The notes: generated from the letters alone by a model not told the origin. Numbered from the stretch's first letter, positions 9,428 through 20,411 are shown. The stretch: 34,589 nt of DNA from Pseudomonas synxantha (GCA_945874835.1 CAMCJM010000011.1:1-34589), one strand, 5' to 3'. Numbers and translations are program-made.

Positions 9428-10246
9428 ATGCATCTGATCGACACCCACACCCACCTAGACTTCCCCGACTTCGACGCTGATCGCGGCGAATTGCTGGCCC
9501 GCTGCCGCGATCTGGGCGTGGAACGTTTGGTGGTGTTGGGCGTGCATCAGGCCAATTGGCAGCGCGTGTGGGATCTGGCACAGACCGAAGATGGCCTTTA
9601 CGCCGCCTTCGGCCTGCACCCGGTGTATCTGACAGAGCATCGCCCGGAGCACCTGAGCGAACTGCATGATTGGCTGACCCGCTGCGCCGGGCACCGCAAA
9701 CTCTGCGCCGTTGGCGAAATCGGCCTGGACTACTTTCTCGAAGCACTGGACCGCGAGCAGCAACAGACGCTGTTTGAAGCCCAACTCAGACTCGCCATCG
9801 AATTCGAACTGCCCGCACTGCTCCACGTGCGCCGCGCCCATGCCGCGACCATCGCCACGCTCAAGCGCTTAAAACTCGCCCGCGGCGGCATCATCCATGC
9901 TTTTGCTGGCAGCCTTGAAGAAGCCCGCGAATACCTCAAACTCGGTTTCAAATTGGGCCTGGGCGGCGCACCCACCTGGCCACAAGCCTTGCGCCTGCGC
10001 AAAGTGATCGCACAACTGCCGCTGGACGCCATCGTGCTGGAAACCGACGCCCCTGACATGGCCCCCGCCATGCATCCCTACCAGCGCAACAGCCCGGAAT
10101 ACTTGCCAGAGATTTGCACAGCCCTGGCCGAATTGCGCGGCATCAGCCCCGCCGAGCTGGCCAGCGCCAGCAGCCGCAATGCGGCGCAGATATTTGGCTG
10201 GGAGGCTGACACAACCACCGTAGCCCGGATGCAATCCGGGGGATAG
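9428..10246 (+). CDS. TatD family hydrolase (metal-dependent DNase-like, YjjV-type)
   Basis: 'LIDTHTHLDFPDFD', 'FGLHPVY', 'VGEIGLDYF', 'HAFAGSLEEA', 'LETDAPDMAP'. C-terminal TVARMQSGG* is encoded by a REP element. Confidence 0.92.
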   Translation: MHLIDTHTHLDFPDFDADRGELLARCRDLGVERLVVLGVHQANWQRVWDLAQTEDGLYAAFGLHPVYLTEHRPEHLSELHDWLTRCAGHRKLCAVGEIGLDYFLEALDREQQQTLFEAQLRLAIEFELPALLHVRRAHAATIATLKRLKLARGGIIHAFAGSLEEAREYLKLGFKLGLGGAPTWPQALRLRKVIAQLPLDAIVLETDAPDMAPAMHPYQRNSPEYLPEICTALAELRGISPAELASASSRNAAQIFGWEADTTTVARMQSGG

Positions 10247-10285
10247 CTAACGACTGACACCGCTCCCGGTTTTCATCCGCGATAC
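10220..10285. repeat. REP-like element GTAGCCCGGATGCAATCCGGGGGA with degenerate inverted partner CTCCCGGTTTTCATCCGCGATAC
   Basis: First arm matches the repeat at 3657-3716; second arm diverged and inverted. Confidence 0.75.
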
Positions 10286-10316
10286 TCCCTATCGGCAACC
10301 GACAGCGCAAAAGCAC

Positions 10317-10340
10317 AAAGCCCGCCAAATGGCGGGCTTT
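10317..10340. terminator. Bidirectional rho-independent terminator between the convergent tatD-family and chemoreceptor genes
   Basis: AAAGCCCGCC-aaat-GGCGGGCTTT with A/T flanks. Confidence 0.85.
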
Positions 10341-10359
10341 GATGGTGTAGCGACAGCGG

Positions 10360-12390
10360 TCAGACGCGGAACGCACCAATCAGCTGTTTGAGCAGCGCAA
10401 CTTGGGCCGACAACTCACGGCTGGCTTGCTCGGTTTGGTTCGCGCCTTCGGCGGTTAGCTCACCGGCTTGGCTGATCTGCACGATGTTTTGATCGATGTC
10501 CTGCGCCACGGCGGTTTGCTCTTCAGCAGCGGTGGCGATCTGCTGGTTCTGGTCAACGATCATGCCCACAGCGCCCAGTATATTTTCCAACGCCTGCTGC
10601 ACTTTGGACGACTCGCTGACCGTGTTGTCCGCCATCTGGTGGCTGGTACCCATGGCTTTGACCGCCGCGCTCACGCCGCTTTGCAGCTTGGCAATCATGG
10701 ACTCGATTTCCTCGGTGGACTGCTGAGTGCGCTTAGCCAGGTTACGCACTTCATCGGCAACGACGGCAAAACCACGCCCCTGTTCACCGGCACGCGCGGC
10801 CTCAATGGCAGCGTTGAGCGCGAGCAGGTTGGTTTGCTCAGCAATGCCTTTGATTACGTCCAGCACCTGGCTGATCGAAGCGCTGTCGCTGGCCAATTTG
10901 TTGATCACTGAAACCGATTGGTCGATTTCACTGGCCAAGCGCTGGATGCTGCCAACCTGGGACTCAACCAGCACGCGGCCATTTTCAGTTTCATGGTTCA
11001 CGCTTTGCGCGCTGCCGACCGCTGCCGCTGCGCTGCTGGCCACTTCCTGAGCGGTGGCGGACATCTGATTCATGGCGGTGGCGACCTGATCGATCTGCCC
11101 ACGCTGGCCCGCCACGACATTGTTGCTCTCGCCCGATACGTGCTGCACACGATCCGCTTGACGCTCGACTTCTATAACTGTCTGGCCGACGCGCTCAATC
11201 AATTGGTGAATCTTGCTCACCGTCTCGTTAAACACCTCACCCAACTCACCCAACTCATCACGGCTTTGGGCTTTGAAGCTGACCGTCATGACGCCGGCAG
11301 CCACCTGATTCATCACCCGACCGAGACTTTTCAGGGTGCCTCGAATGGACACATAAAAGCCGCTGTACAGATACACAATCAGCAGAAACACCACTGCCAG
11401 CGCGGCGACCAGCAGCACCATTTGCGAACGATTCTCCAGCAGACGCACCTGCAGTTGCTGCTCAAGATACTCAAGCACAGCGCTGTTGAGTTGATAGGTT
11501 TGGTCCATCGCACGGCTGACGTCGGTATAGAACTGCCCCCAAGGCGTATCCAGCGAGTCGGCGATAACCACCTGATCTTCAAACATCACCGCACTGGTTT
11601 TGATTGTTTCAAGACTGTTTGCGGCCTGAGTGGCCAGGGTGGCGCGGGCTTGCGCGCTGCTGTTGAGCGTGGCTTGCAGGGTCAAACCGTACTCTGCGTG
11701 CAGCTTTTCCAGTTCCAGTAGCAACTCATCAAAAGCAGTACTGGCCGAGGAATTAAGAAAGCCCTGCGCCAGCGAATAAGCACCGATGGCTCGCCCTTCA
11801 CTCAGCGTTGCGGTGACCGTGGGCGTGGCAACAGTCACCAACTCAACCATCTGCCGGACAGCACCTTCGCGATCCTGGCTCAGCCCAGCTTGATTGGCCA
11901 CCAGCCTGATAAACACCTGCGACGAGCCCAGCAGCTTTTCTGCCAGGGCAATTTTGCCTTGCAGTGAGGTTTCATTCTTGATGGCTGCTAGCTCAGCGAT
12001 CAATTCATCACGTTTGCTGTTGAACTCGGTAATTTGCTCTGTTTCTCGCACGACCGGCGCAAGGCTCTGCATGGACGTAGCAAGAGTGTCATGCAGGCGG
12101 TTTAGGCGAGAATCCAAATCGCCACCCTGCCCGGACTGACCGACCATGGCATTGATTTCGGTGAGGTCGACGTAGTCTTCCAGATTGCGCCGCAGTTGCA
12201 GGCTCTCGCCGAGCAGGTCAATGCTCTCTAGGGCCGCTTGAGTGCTGATGAATTGCCGATAAGAATCGCGCACCAGGTAGAAATTGGTGACCAACATAGG
12301 CAGGAAGAACAGCACGCTGATCAGGCTGAATTTCATCCCGAAACTGAGGCGATTCATAAGCGCGATGGCCGGATACAACACGGTCTTCAC
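10360..12390 (-). CDS. Methyl-accepting chemotaxis protein
   Basis: C-terminal signalling hairpin '[51 protein letters not shown]'; N-terminal TM and periplasmic sensor region, second TM '[24 protein letters not shown]'. Confidence 0.96.
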   Translation of the reverse strand: MKTVLYPAIALMNRLSFGMKFSLISVLFFLPMLVTNFYLVRDSYRQFISTQAALESIDLLGESLQLRRNLEDYVDLTEINAMVGQSGQGGDLDSRLNRLHDTLATSMQSLAPVVRETEQITEFNSKRDELIAELAAIKNETSLQGKIALAEKLLGSSQVFIRLVANQAGLSQDREGAVRQMVELVTVATPTVTATLSEGRAIGAYSLAQGFLNSSASTAFDELLLELEKLHAEYGLTLQATLNSSAQARATLATQAANSLETIKTSAVMFEDQVVIADSLDTPWGQFYTDVSRAMDQTYQLNSAVLEYLEQQLQVRLLENRSQMVLLVAALAVVFLLIVYLYSGFYVSIRGTLKSLGRVMNQVAAGVMTVSFKAQSRDELGELGEVFNETVSKIHQLIERVGQTVIEVERQADRVQHVSGESNNVVAGQRGQIDQVATAMNQMSATAQEVASSAAAAVGSAQSVNHETENGRVLVESQVGSIQRLASEIDQSVSVINKLASDSASISQVLDVIKGIAEQTNLLALNAAIEAARAGEQGRGFAVVADEVRNLAKRTQQSTEEIESMIAKLQSGVSAAVKAMGTSHQMADNTVSESSKVQQALENILGAVGMIVDQNQQIATAAEEQTAVAQDIDQNIVQISQAGELTAEGANQTEQASRELSAQVALLKQLIGAFRV

Positions 12391-12604
12391 AGGGCGTCTC
12401 CAATTCTAATTATTATCGTAGTGGGTACAACACAGCCGCAGAGAATCTCAAACCACGGCATTTCTGTCTTCTCCTGCACGACCTACGGCGTGTGGATCAG
12501 CAGAGCAAATAAAGGCAGATTAGCGTGACCAAAACCCCACTAAATAGTTGAGGTCGGCACTATGTATACCTTTTATCGACCCCGCCCTCTGTAACTTAAG
12601 GTTA

Positions 12605-13492
12605 ATGATGCGAAGCAACCTGAAACTCGGCGTGGATCTGGGCGGTACAAAAATCGAAATCATCGCCCTGGATCAAGGCATTCAGCGCCTGCGGCGCCGC
12701 GTGCCCACGCCACAAGGGGACTATCAGCAGACCGTCACGGTTATTGCCAGCTTAGTTGAAGATTGCGAGCGCGAACTGGGCCAGCAAGGCTCCCTTGGCG
12801 TAGGCATTCCGGGCACACGCTCACCGGATCACGGGCGGATCAAGAATGCCAATTCACAATGCTTAATAGGCCAAGACCTGCAGGGCGATCTTGAGCAGCG
12901 CTTGCAGCGCCCCGTGCGCCTGGCCAACGATGCTGACTGTTTTGCCCTGTCAGAAGCGTGCGACTGTTCGAGGGCCGGGGCGCACAGTGTATTCGGGGGG
13001 ATTCTGGGGACTGGTGTGGGCGGTGGCCTGGTTATTGGCCAGCAGTTGCTCGGCGGGCCCAATGCCATAACTGGCGAATGGGACCACAACGCCCTGCCCT
13101 GGCGCCGCGAGGAAGACGGGCCGATACGTCGTTGCTATTGCGGCAAGGATGACTGCATCGAAACCTTTCTCAGTGGCCCGGGCTGGGTCGCGCGCAGTGC
13201 GCTGGGGCTGGATGCCAGCGCCATTGCTCGCGCGGCACAGCACGGCAATGAGCCTGCCCGGCAGGCGGTTTCGCGCTATTGCGATCAGCTGGCGCGGGGC
13301 TTGGCCTCCGTGATCAACCTGATCGACCCCTACGTCATCGTGCTCAGCGGCGGTTTGTCCAATACGCCTGAGCTGTATCAACAGGTGCTGCCACTGCTAC
13401 CCAAGTACGTGTTTTCAGACCAGGTCAATACGCGCCTGGTACAGGCTCGCCATGGCGACTCCAGCGGCGCTCGCGGGGCGGCCTGGCTGTGA
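12605..13492 (+). CDS. ROK family sugar kinase (fructokinase/N-acetylglucosamine kinase-like)
   Basis: 'LGVDLGGTKIEIIALD', 'GVGIPGTRSPDHGRIKNAN', 'LANDADCFALSEA', 'GTGVGGGLVI', zinc-motif-like 'CYCGKDDCIETFLSGPG'. Start trimmed to the ATG at 12605. Confidence 0.92.
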   Translation: MMRSNLKLGVDLGGTKIEIIALDQGIQRLRRRVPTPQGDYQQTVTVIASLVEDCERELGQQGSLGVGIPGTRSPDHGRIKNANSQCLIGQDLQGDLEQRLQRPVRLANDADCFALSEACDCSRAGAHSVFGGILGTGVGGGLVIGQQLLGGPNAITGEWDHNALPWRREEDGPIRRCYCGKDDCIETFLSGPGWVARSALGLDASAIARAAQHGNEPARQAVSRYCDQLARGLASVINLIDPYVIVLSGGLSNTPELYQQVLPLLPKYVFSDQVNTRLVQARHGDSSGARGAAWL

Positions 13493-13502
13493 AATGACGA
13501 AC

Positions 13503-14339
13503 TCAGATGAGCAAAATCCACACCGCAAAGGCGGCATACCAGAATATCGCGGCACGCACTAAGAGCTGCCAAAGACTGTCCAGCGTACTCACGCCCGCTT
13601 CGCCAATCACCGGTTCTGGCGTTTCCCCCGCCGCACGCGCGCTGATGATGACCAACTGAGCCGCGCTGATGTCCCAGCTCAACAACTCGTGCAGCAACGC
13701 CCGGCTGACGCTGGCAAAGTTGCCGACCAAAGCAAAGCTGGAAGCCAGCACGCGCACGGGCAGCCAGTCAAAGCCATGCCGCAGTTGCACCGCGGCTTCG
13801 CGCAGGGCCGGCGCGGTGCTGTGTTCCACCGCCAAGGCAATCAAGCGATACGCCAGCGCCGCCATGGGCCCGAGCAATGCGTACCAAAAAATCACCGCAA
13901 AAAAACTCTGATAGGCCTGCCACACCAAATGCCCCTGCACGCCTTTGAGCAGGGAGGCTTCGTCCTCGGCCTCGACCGCCAAATCACGCCGCGCCACCAG
14001 ATACGCGGCTTCGGCATCACCGCGCCGCCAGCTATCACGGAACGGCCCCAACGCCGCTAGTACATCGCCGCGCCCCAGGCTGTAAATCACCACCAGCACA
14101 TGCACGGGCAGTAACAGCCAGCCGTAGATCAGAGGCTCTAACAGCCACAGCACCAGCCCCAACAGCAACACCGGCGCAAGCACCAGAGCGGCAAGCGCCA
14201 ACCACGGCTGATGCTCAGCCCTCGGCTTGCCTTCTACCGTCGCAAGCAGGCCTAGCCATACACCGTCGCGCTGAACCTTGTTGCGCAACGAGGAAAACTT
14301 CTCCACCCAAAGCACCAGCAGCAGCACCAGAAAATTCAT
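13503..14339 (-). CDS. ampE: Regulatory signaling modulator protein AmpE
   Basis: Multi-TM protein, 'MNFLVLLLVLWVEKFSSLRNKVQRDG...'; overlaps ampD stop by 4 nt; conserved ampDE order. Confidence 0.9.
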   Translation of the reverse strand: MNFLVLLLVLWVEKFSSLRNKVQRDGVWLGLLATVEGKPRAEHQPWLALAALVLAPVLLLGLVLWLLEPLIYGWLLLPVHVLVVIYSLGRGDVLAALGPFRDSWRRGDAEAAYLVARRDLAVEAEDEASLLKGVQGHLVWQAYQSFFAVIFWYALLGPMAALAYRLIALAVEHSTAPALREAAVQLRHGFDWLPVRVLASSFALVGNFASVSRALLHELLSWDISAAQLVIISARAAGETPEPVIGEAGVSTLDSLWQLLVRAAIFWYAAFAVWILLI

Positions 14340-14893
14340 TTCGACTCCTTAACCAACGTCATGCGCACACGCGACCAGTCAAATTCTGGCCCCGGATCAG
14401 TTTTGCGCCCTGGGGCAATATCACTGTGACCACAAATCCGCTCCAGCGTAATGGCTGGATAAACCGCTTGCAGCTCACGCGTCAACGCAATCAATGCGGC
14501 ATATTGCGGCTCAGTAAAAGGCACATCATCGGTGCCTTCCAACTCAATGCCCACAGAGAAGTCATTGCAGTTGTCTCGCCCCTCAAAGCAGGACTGCCCC
14601 GCATGCCAGGCGCGCTCATTGCAGGAGACAAACTGGGTGACCCCACCGCCACGTTCAATCAAGAAATGCGCCGACACCGTCATGCTGGCGATACCGGCAA
14701 AATAGGGGTGCTCGTTGCCATCCAAATGATTCTGAAAAAAAGCCTGCACCTTCCCCGTGCCAAATTGGCCCGGCGGCAGGCTGATGTTATGGATAACCAG
14801 CAAAGACACTTCGCCCAGCGGACGCTGATTTAAGTTGGGGGACGGGCAGTGCTCAACACCTTCGCACCAGCCACTGGAGGGATCCAGCCGCAT
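14336..14893 (-). CDS. ampD: 1,6-anhydro-N-acetylmuramyl-L-alanine amidase AmpD
   Basis: 'LLVIHNISLPPGQFGTG', 'VSAHFLIERGGGVTQFVSCNERAWHAGQS', 'NDFSVGIELEGTDDVPFTEPQY', 'ICGHSDIAPGRKTDPGPEFDW'. Confidence 0.97.
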   Translation of the reverse strand: MRLDPSSGWCEGVEHCPSPNLNQRPLGEVSLLVIHNISLPPGQFGTGKVQAFFQNHLDGNEHPYFAGIASMTVSAHFLIERGGGVTQFVSCNERAWHAGQSCFEGRDNCNDFSVGIELEGTDDVPFTEPQYAALIALTRELQAVYPAITLERICGHSDIAPGRKTDPGPEFDWSRVRMTLVKESK

Positions 14894-14942
14894 AACAAGC
14901 TCCTTGAACGAGCCTTCACTCTAGAGCAGCGGCGCTTTAAGG

Positions 14943-15342
14943 CCAAGCGCCAACAGATCCGTAGGTTGGCCTTGAGCGCAGCGAAGCCCACCATAGGTTG
15001 CAACGCGTTATACCTGCTTGGCGGGTTACGCACCGCGTCACTTGCGCGGCAAATGTTCGGGGCGGCTGGCGGCGCTAACCCACCCTACCAATCTGCACAC
15101 CGCTTGCGTAGCGGTGGGTTAGTCGCGTGTGGCGATTGCCAAACTTCAACGTCGCCCGGCGCGGCGTAACCCACCATCCGCGCAACGTTTTATGCCTGCC
15201 TGGCCGGTTACGCGCCACGCCACCTGCGCGCTCAACTGTCGGGCTCGGCTGGCGGCACTAACCCTCCCTGCAAAGCTGCAGCGCCACCACAAGACCAAGC
15301 GCCAACAGATCCGTAGGTTGGCGTTGAGCGCAGCGAAGCCCA
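14943..15342. repeat. Nested intergenic repeat island: R1/R2 (48 bp, 14943-14990 and 15295-15342) flanking diverged direct repeats U1/U2 (about 14999-15092 and about 15182-15273)
   Basis: R1 and R2 ccaagcgccaacagatccgtaggttggc[c/g]ttgagcgcagcgaagccca differ at one base. U1 and U2 share gcaacg.gttat.cctgc.tggc.ggttacgc.cc.cg.cac.tgcgcg...gg.ggctggcggc.ctaaccc.ccctrc. Confidence 0.85.
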
Positions 15343-15376
15343 ACAACCGACCACGCATCTCGCTGCGTAAGCCCAC

Positions 15377-15413
15377 ACAAAAACGCCGCCAAGGGATTAA
15401 CCGAGGCGGCGTC
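15377..15413 (-). terminator. Rho-independent terminator for the DUF1631 gene
   Basis: On the minus strand: GACGCCGCCTCGGTTAATCCCTTGGCGGCGTTTTTGTG; stem plus T-tract. Confidence 0.85.
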
Positions 15414-15439
15414 ATGTTTATGGCCGATAAGGCGACGGA

Positions 15440-17761
15440 TTACGCGCCTTTGAGTTTGCGTAAATTGCCGATCACCGACTCCAGCGCCCGATCAAACAAC
15501 AAGGCGTCATCAAGCAGGCGAATGGCGTTGCGGCGGAACTCTACCGCCAAGCCCATGCGCGTTTTCTCCAGCACCTTCATGCCCGTGCGGTTGACGAAAA
15601 TAAACTTGTCGGTGGGTTTGATCACCGCCGCCAGCTTGCAACGCATCTTGTGCTCGTCATCTTCCTGAAACTCGACCCAACTGCCGACATGCAGGTTGTC
15701 TACTTTCAATAGCGCTTCATCGTCATCCGGCAGACAGATCTCCGGTTCAGCCGGGCGCAACTCACCTGGCGCGAGCAGAATAATCTCTTCAACCACCTCG
15801 ACCATCGCCGGGGCTTCAACCGCCTCAGCCTCCGGCAGCACCAACAATGGTAACGTCAACTCGATAGCGGGCTGGGCACTGAGTGACGCAGATTCGTCCT
15901 CACTGCCTGCGACGGCAATAACGTCGATGGCCGGCTGCTCGGCGGCCATATTGCGCTTGAAACGCTGGAAAGCCTGCACATGCAGCGCCTCCAGTTGATT
16001 GAAAAAATCACCCATGGAGAACGGATCAAACGCCGCACTCGCCATGCCTTCGCGCAGCGCCTTGAGCAGCCCCGGCACCAGTTCCAGCAAACGCATGCGC
16101 GCCTCGGGCTCCTCGTGCGGCTCAACACTCCAGACCAAATCATCCATGGTCGCCAGCGCCGCTTGCCACTCCGGCGAGGTCACACCGTGCTTCAGGCATG
16201 TGAGCATTAACACCTTGCTCCACGCCTCCTGCAGCAAGCGCACCACCACCTCCGGCAGAGTTTTACCAAGCAGCCGCTCGTTCAACGCCTGCTCCACTTC
16301 ACGCCGGGCCATGGCGGCTTTTGCGCTGCCTTCCTCGGCGTCGCGGGTGCGTTGTTCGAGCAACTCGCTGCGCCGCCGTTCGTCGCCGGTAAAGGCGGTA
16401 AATTCGGCCAGCAATTCGGAAAAAATCAGCGGATCATCGACAAAGTCATTCAGCAGTCGCTGCACCACCTGCTCGATCTTCTGGTACAGGCTGTCACGCT
16501 GTGTATCGTCCTGCTCACCCCAACCCAAGGCCGCCGAGGCGATTTCATTGAGCAGGCGGCGTGCCGGATGGCTGCCACGGCTGAAGAAGGTTTTGTCGAT
16601 CACCGCCACTTTCAGCATCGGGATCTGCAAACGCCCGATCAACGCTTTCAGCGAGTCCGGCAGCGTGCGGTCATCGAGAATAAACTCAAAGAGCATCGAC
16701 ACCAGATTGATCACATCGTCATCAACCTCGCCCACCACGCGGGCTTTACCCGCCTTGGCACTGGCGCGCGTGAGCAGACCTTCCAGTTGCTCACGCAGGT
16801 CAAAATCGTCACTGACCTGCGCGGGCGCACGCTGCTGCATGTGCGACAGCAGGCGCATCAAATCATTGGTGGAAATCGGCAAGGCATCAGCCGGGCGATT
16901 GCGGCGTGGTGCCAACGTACCACGCGCCTCGGACAACAACGCCTGCAGCGCGCCAAACACTTCCTGCACGCCCTCATCGGCAAACTCTGCAGCAAAGCCA
17001 GCCTCGGCATCCTGACGCGCAGAACCCGCCGCCGCACTCGGCCGTGACGGATTACGCCGCACCGGTGCGCTTTGCAGTTCGGGCAAAACACCGGCCTCAA
17101 TCAGCGCTTGATTAGCCTCGCCATAGAGCTGATCGAGACCGCTGAGTACATATTTCTCATAGAGCTTGAGAATGATCAGCTTGACGCGAATCTCCACGCC
17201 CAAATCGCTGCAGGCATCCAGAAAGAACGCGCACAAACAGGTCGGCCCGAGCGGGTTGCTCTTGTCATCCAGCTTGCGACTGACCATCGCATTGACGCGC
17301 GTTGTCAGGTGGCTCAGCGCCGTGGCATCACGGCTCATCACCTTGGCCACCATCGACTCCAACGCCACCGACTCTTCCAGGGCATCGTTCTGCACCAGGC
17401 TCAACGAATCGAATGACACCGCATCCAGCGGCGCAGGCTTGCCAATCTCGTATTGATTGAGGGTGGCGAAAGCTTCAAAAACCTTCTGCAGAAAGCCGCG
17501 TTCGATGTTTTTGCGCTTTAACCGTAAATCGCGCATCGCCTCAAAAAAGGCATTCTGCTCAGCATTGCTGATCGCACGATCGGCCATTTCAAACAGCGTA
17601 TCGTCGGCATTATCAAACAATGCCTGCAACGATGCCTTGAGCTGTTGAGCCGCTTTGTCACGCACATTTGTTAGCGCCACAGGCAGTCTTCCTACCGGCG
17701 AAGTAGGTGATAGCTCAGGGCTCACCTTGCTCAGATGAACCACATTCGCATCAGTCTTCAT
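15440..17761 (-). CDS. DUF1631 domain-containing protein
   Basis: 773 aa single ORF between ampD and nadC, position and composition matching the large DUF1631 protein at that locus in Pseudomonas (PA4523-like). Confidence 0.85.
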   Translation of the reverse strand: MKTDANVVHLSKVSPELSPTSPVGRLPVALTNVRDKAAQQLKASLQALFDNADDTLFEMADRAISNAEQNAFFEAMRDLRLKRKNIERGFLQKVFEAFATLNQYEIGKPAPLDAVSFDSLSLVQNDALEESVALESMVAKVMSRDATALSHLTTRVNAMVSRKLDDKSNPLGPTCLCAFFLDACSDLGVEIRVKLIILKLYEKYVLSGLDQLYGEANQALIEAGVLPELQSAPVRRNPSRPSAAAGSARQDAEAGFAAEFADEGVQEVFGALQALLSEARGTLAPRRNRPADALPISTNDLMRLLSHMQQRAPAQVSDDFDLREQLEGLLTRASAKAGKARVVGEVDDDVINLVSMLFEFILDDRTLPDSLKALIGRLQIPMLKVAVIDKTFFSRGSHPARRLLNEIASAALGWGEQDDTQRDSLYQKIEQVVQRLLNDFVDDPLIFSELLAEFTAFTGDERRRSELLEQRTRDAEEGSAKAAMARREVEQALNERLLGKTLPEVVVRLLQEAWSKVLMLTCLKHGVTSPEWQAALATMDDLVWSVEPHEEPEARMRLLELVPGLLKALREGMASAAFDPFSMGDFFNQLEALHVQAFQRFKRNMAAEQPAIDVIAVAGSEDESASLSAQPAIELTLPLLVLPEAEAVEAPAMVEVVEEIILLAPGELRPAEPEICLPDDDEALLKVDNLHVGSWVEFQEDDEHKMRCKLAAVIKPTDKFIFVNRTGMKVLEKTRMGLAVEFRRNAIRLLDDALLFDRALESVIGNLRKLKGA

Positions 17762-18072
17762 TGCGAGTCTCCTGCAGACTGCCCCTCTTGGGCGAACCGA
17801 TCTGCACAGCGATCAACTGAGCGTCATCCGTAACGTCAAAGGCCTGGCGTCAACAAATATCTTAAAAGTAAAGCCATTATAGGGATGCACACGCACATAC
17901 CAAGCGGAATTTTCTCGCAGACATGACCCAGGTCACAGATGCAGCCCGGCAGCCTCCCAACGGTTAGCTGCACACGACCAAGCGCGCTTAATCAGCCACC
18001 CGCCTCGCATTATAGACAACCACAGCATAGCCAGCCTCACGCGCAAACACTGCGCAAATGCCCTGCAGTCCC

Positions 18073-18078
18073 TATAAT
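18073..18078 (+). promoter_or_regulatory. Candidate -10 box TATAAT for nadC
   Basis: Exact TATAAT about 30 bp upstream of the ATG. Confidence 0.4.
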
Positions 18079-18106
18079 CGGCGCATTCTGCTGACTGGAG
18101 CCTGCC

Positions 18107-18955
18107 ATGCCAAACCTTATCCTTGCCGACCTCGCCGCTGAAATCGAGGCCAATGTGCGCGTTGCACTGGCAGAGGACATCGGCAGCGGCGACATCACCG
18201 CCCAGCTCATCCCCGCCGAACGCCAGGCCCATGCCAAGGTCATCACCCGTGAAGCAGCGGTGATCTGTGGCACCGCTTGGGTCAATGAGGTATTCCGCCA
18301 ACTGGATGCTCAGGTAAAGGCGCACTGGCATGTACAGGATGGCCAGCGCGCCGAGCCCAACCAGGTGCTCTTCGAACTGCAAGGCCCGGCACGCGCCCTG
18401 CTCAGCGGCGAACGCAGCGCCCTGAACTTCCTGCAAACCCTCTCCGCCGTCGCCACCCGCTGCCAGCACTACGCCGACTTGGTAACAGGCACCACCGTAA
18501 AACTGCTCGACACCCGCAAAACCCTACCGGGGCTGCGCGTGGCGCAGAAGTACGCCGTGACCCAAGGCGGCTGCCACAACCACCGCATCGGCCTGTACGA
18601 CGCCTTCCTTATTAAAGAGAACCACATCGCCGCCTGTGGAGGCATCGCCCAAGCGGTAACCGCCGCGCACAAAATCGCCCCCGGCAAACCGGTGGAGATT
18701 GAAGTGGAAAGCTTGGAAGAACTGCGCCAAGCACTGGATGCAGGCGCAGACATCATCATGCTTGACGAACTGAACCTTGATGAAGTGCGCGAAGCCGTTG
18801 CCCTGACAGCTGGCCGCGCCAAACTCGAAGCCTCAGGCGGGGTAAACGAAACCACCCTGCGCGCGATTGCCGAAACGGGCGTGGACTACGTGTCGATTGG
18901 CACGTTGACCAAGGATGTAAAGGCGGTGGATTTGTCGATGCGGCTGAGTCTTTAG
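18107..18955 (+). CDS. nadC: Nicotinate-nucleotide diphosphorylase (carboxylating)
   Basis: '[17 protein letters not shown]', '[19 protein letters not shown]', '[42 protein letters not shown]', '[24 protein letters not shown]', '[12 protein letters not shown]'. Confidence 0.98.
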   Translation: MPNLILADLAAEIEANVRVALAEDIGSGDITAQLIPAERQAHAKVITREAAVICGTAWVNEVFRQLDAQVKAHWHVQDGQRAEPNQVLFELQGPARALLSGERSALNFLQTLSAVATRCQHYADLVTGTTVKLLDTRKTLPGLRVAQKYAVTQGGCHNHRIGLYDAFLIKENHIAACGGIAQAVTAAHKIAPGKPVEIEVESLEELRQALDAGADIIMLDELNLDEVREAVALTAGRAKLEASGGVNETTLRAIAETGVDYVSIGTLTKDVKAVDLSMRLSL

Positions 18956-19090
18956 AGTCTCCTACACGGCACAGCGAGCCTGACACAGAGGAAGCAGCTC
19001 CATGACGAAGTGCTCAGTAAAACACCAATCATCTCTGGCATGATCCACATTCACACTCTAGCGGTTGAAGCGCAAAAGGATGACTCAAGC

Positions 19091-20398
19091 ATGAGCGAAC
19101 TAAGCAGACTGCGTGAACGTATTGCCGCTGGTACCGCAGTCGTTGGCATCTACGGCTTAGGCTATGTCGGCCTCCCACTGGCCTTACGTTTCAGCGAAGT
19201 AGGGATAAAAGTCATAGGCTTTGACATTGACCTGACTAAAATCGATGCCCTCAATGACGGGAAAAGCTATATCGAGCGCCTGACTGCGCAAAAAATCCAA
19301 CAGGCCCGTCAGCAGGGCTTCGAAGCCACCAGTGACTTTTCCCGTAGCAGCGAAGTCGATGCTCTTATCATCTGCGTTCCTACGCCGCCAAACGCACACC
19401 GCGAACCAGATCTGAGCTTCGTTACCAACACTGTACAAGCGATACTTCCGTACTTTCGAGCTGGCCAACTACTCAGCTTGGAAAGCACCACTTGGCCCGG
19501 CACTACGGAAGAGGTGCTCGCGCCCAGGCTCGGTGCGCTAGGATTCATACCCGGGCACGACTGCGCACAGGTGTTCTCACCAGAGCGAGAAGACCCAGGC
19601 AACCCGGACTATGGCACCCATGACATCCCCAAGGTGATCGGTGGCATGACGCCGAGCTGCTTGGAACTAGGTCAGGCACTCTACCAGCATGCTATTCGCA
19701 CCATGGTACCGGTCAGCAATACGCGCACGGCGGAAATGACCAAGCTGCTAGAAAATATCCACCGCGCGGTAAATATCGGCTTGGTCAACGAAATGAAGAT
19801 TGTCGCTGACAAGATGGGCATCGACATCCACGAAGTCATCCGCGCTGCTGCCACCAAGCCCTTCGGCTTCACCCCTTATAGCCCAGGCCCAGGACTAGGT
19901 GGGCACTGCATTCCTATCGATCCGTTCTACCTGACCTGGAAGGCCAAAGAGTACGGCATCAATACTCGCTTTATCGAGCTTGCCGGAGAAATCAACCACT
20001 ACATGCCGCACTGGGTCGTACAGAAAGTAGCCGACGCCCTCAACGACCACGGCAAGGCAGTCAAGGGCAGCCGCATTCTGGTGCTCGGCCTGGCCTACAA
20101 AAAGAACATCGATGATAGCCGCGAGTCCCCCGCTGTCGAAATCATGGAACTGTTGCAAGATAAAGGCGCGGAGGTCGACTACACAGACCCACATATCCCG
20201 ACATTTCCCAAGAAGCGCGATTACCATTTCGACCTGCAATCCGTCGAACTGAGTGCAGAGAACATCGCCCTATATGACTGCCTAGTACTCGCCACCGACC
20301 ACGACAGCTTCGACTATGAACTACTACAGAGCCGGGCACGACTGATCATCGATACGCGGGGACGGCTGACGCGACAGTGCAATGTAGTTCCAGCTTGA
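19091..20398 (+). CDS. Nucleotide-sugar 6-dehydrogenase (UDP-GlcNAc/UDP-sugar dehydrogenase family, WbpA/TviB-like)
   Basis: '[29 protein letters not shown]', '[13 protein letters not shown]', 'SPEREDPGN', '[16 protein letters not shown]', '[19 protein letters not shown]'. Start taken at the internal ATG at 19091. Confidence 0.92.
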   Translation: MSELSRLRERIAAGTAVVGIYGLGYVGLPLALRFSEVGIKVIGFDIDLTKIDALNDGKSYIERLTAQKIQQARQQGFEATSDFSRSSEVDALIICVPTPPNAHREPDLSFVTNTVQAILPYFRAGQLLSLESTTWPGTTEEVLAPRLGALGFIPGHDCAQVFSPEREDPGNPDYGTHDIPKVIGGMTPSCLELGQALYQHAIRTMVPVSNTRTAEMTKLLENIHRAVNIGLVNEMKIVADKMGIDIHEVIRAAATKPFGFTPYSPGPGLGGHCIPIDPFYLTWKAKEYGINTRFIELAGEINHYMPHWVVQKVADALNDHGKAVKGSRILVLGLAYKKNIDDSRESPAVEIMELLQDKGAEVDYTDPHIPTFPKKRDYHFDLQSVELSAENIALYDCLVLATDHDSFDYELLQSRARLIIDTRGRLTRQCNVVPA

Positions 20399-20411
20399 GC
20401 CGATCAATTGC

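Noticed and set aside
10918-11721. 267-aa ORF antisense to the chemoreceptor
   Set aside because: Antisense shadow of a clear MCP coding region.
14849-15668. 106-aa and 179-aa plus-strand ORFs over the repeat island
   Set aside because: They translate the repeats themselves (repeated 'KRQQIRRLALSAAKP'); no independent evidence of coding.
15999-17015. 338-aa and overlapping 231-aa ORFs antisense to the DUF1631 gene
   Set aside because: Ser/Arg-rich shadow translation typical of the complementary frame of a GC-rich gene; no RBS or family signature.
18956-19090. Looked for the tRNA-Thr gene often found near pilA/nadC in P. aeruginosa
   Set aside because: No tRNA cloverleaf or GGTTCGAATCC-type T-arm recognised by eye here or elsewhere in the window; a tRNAscan run would be decisive.
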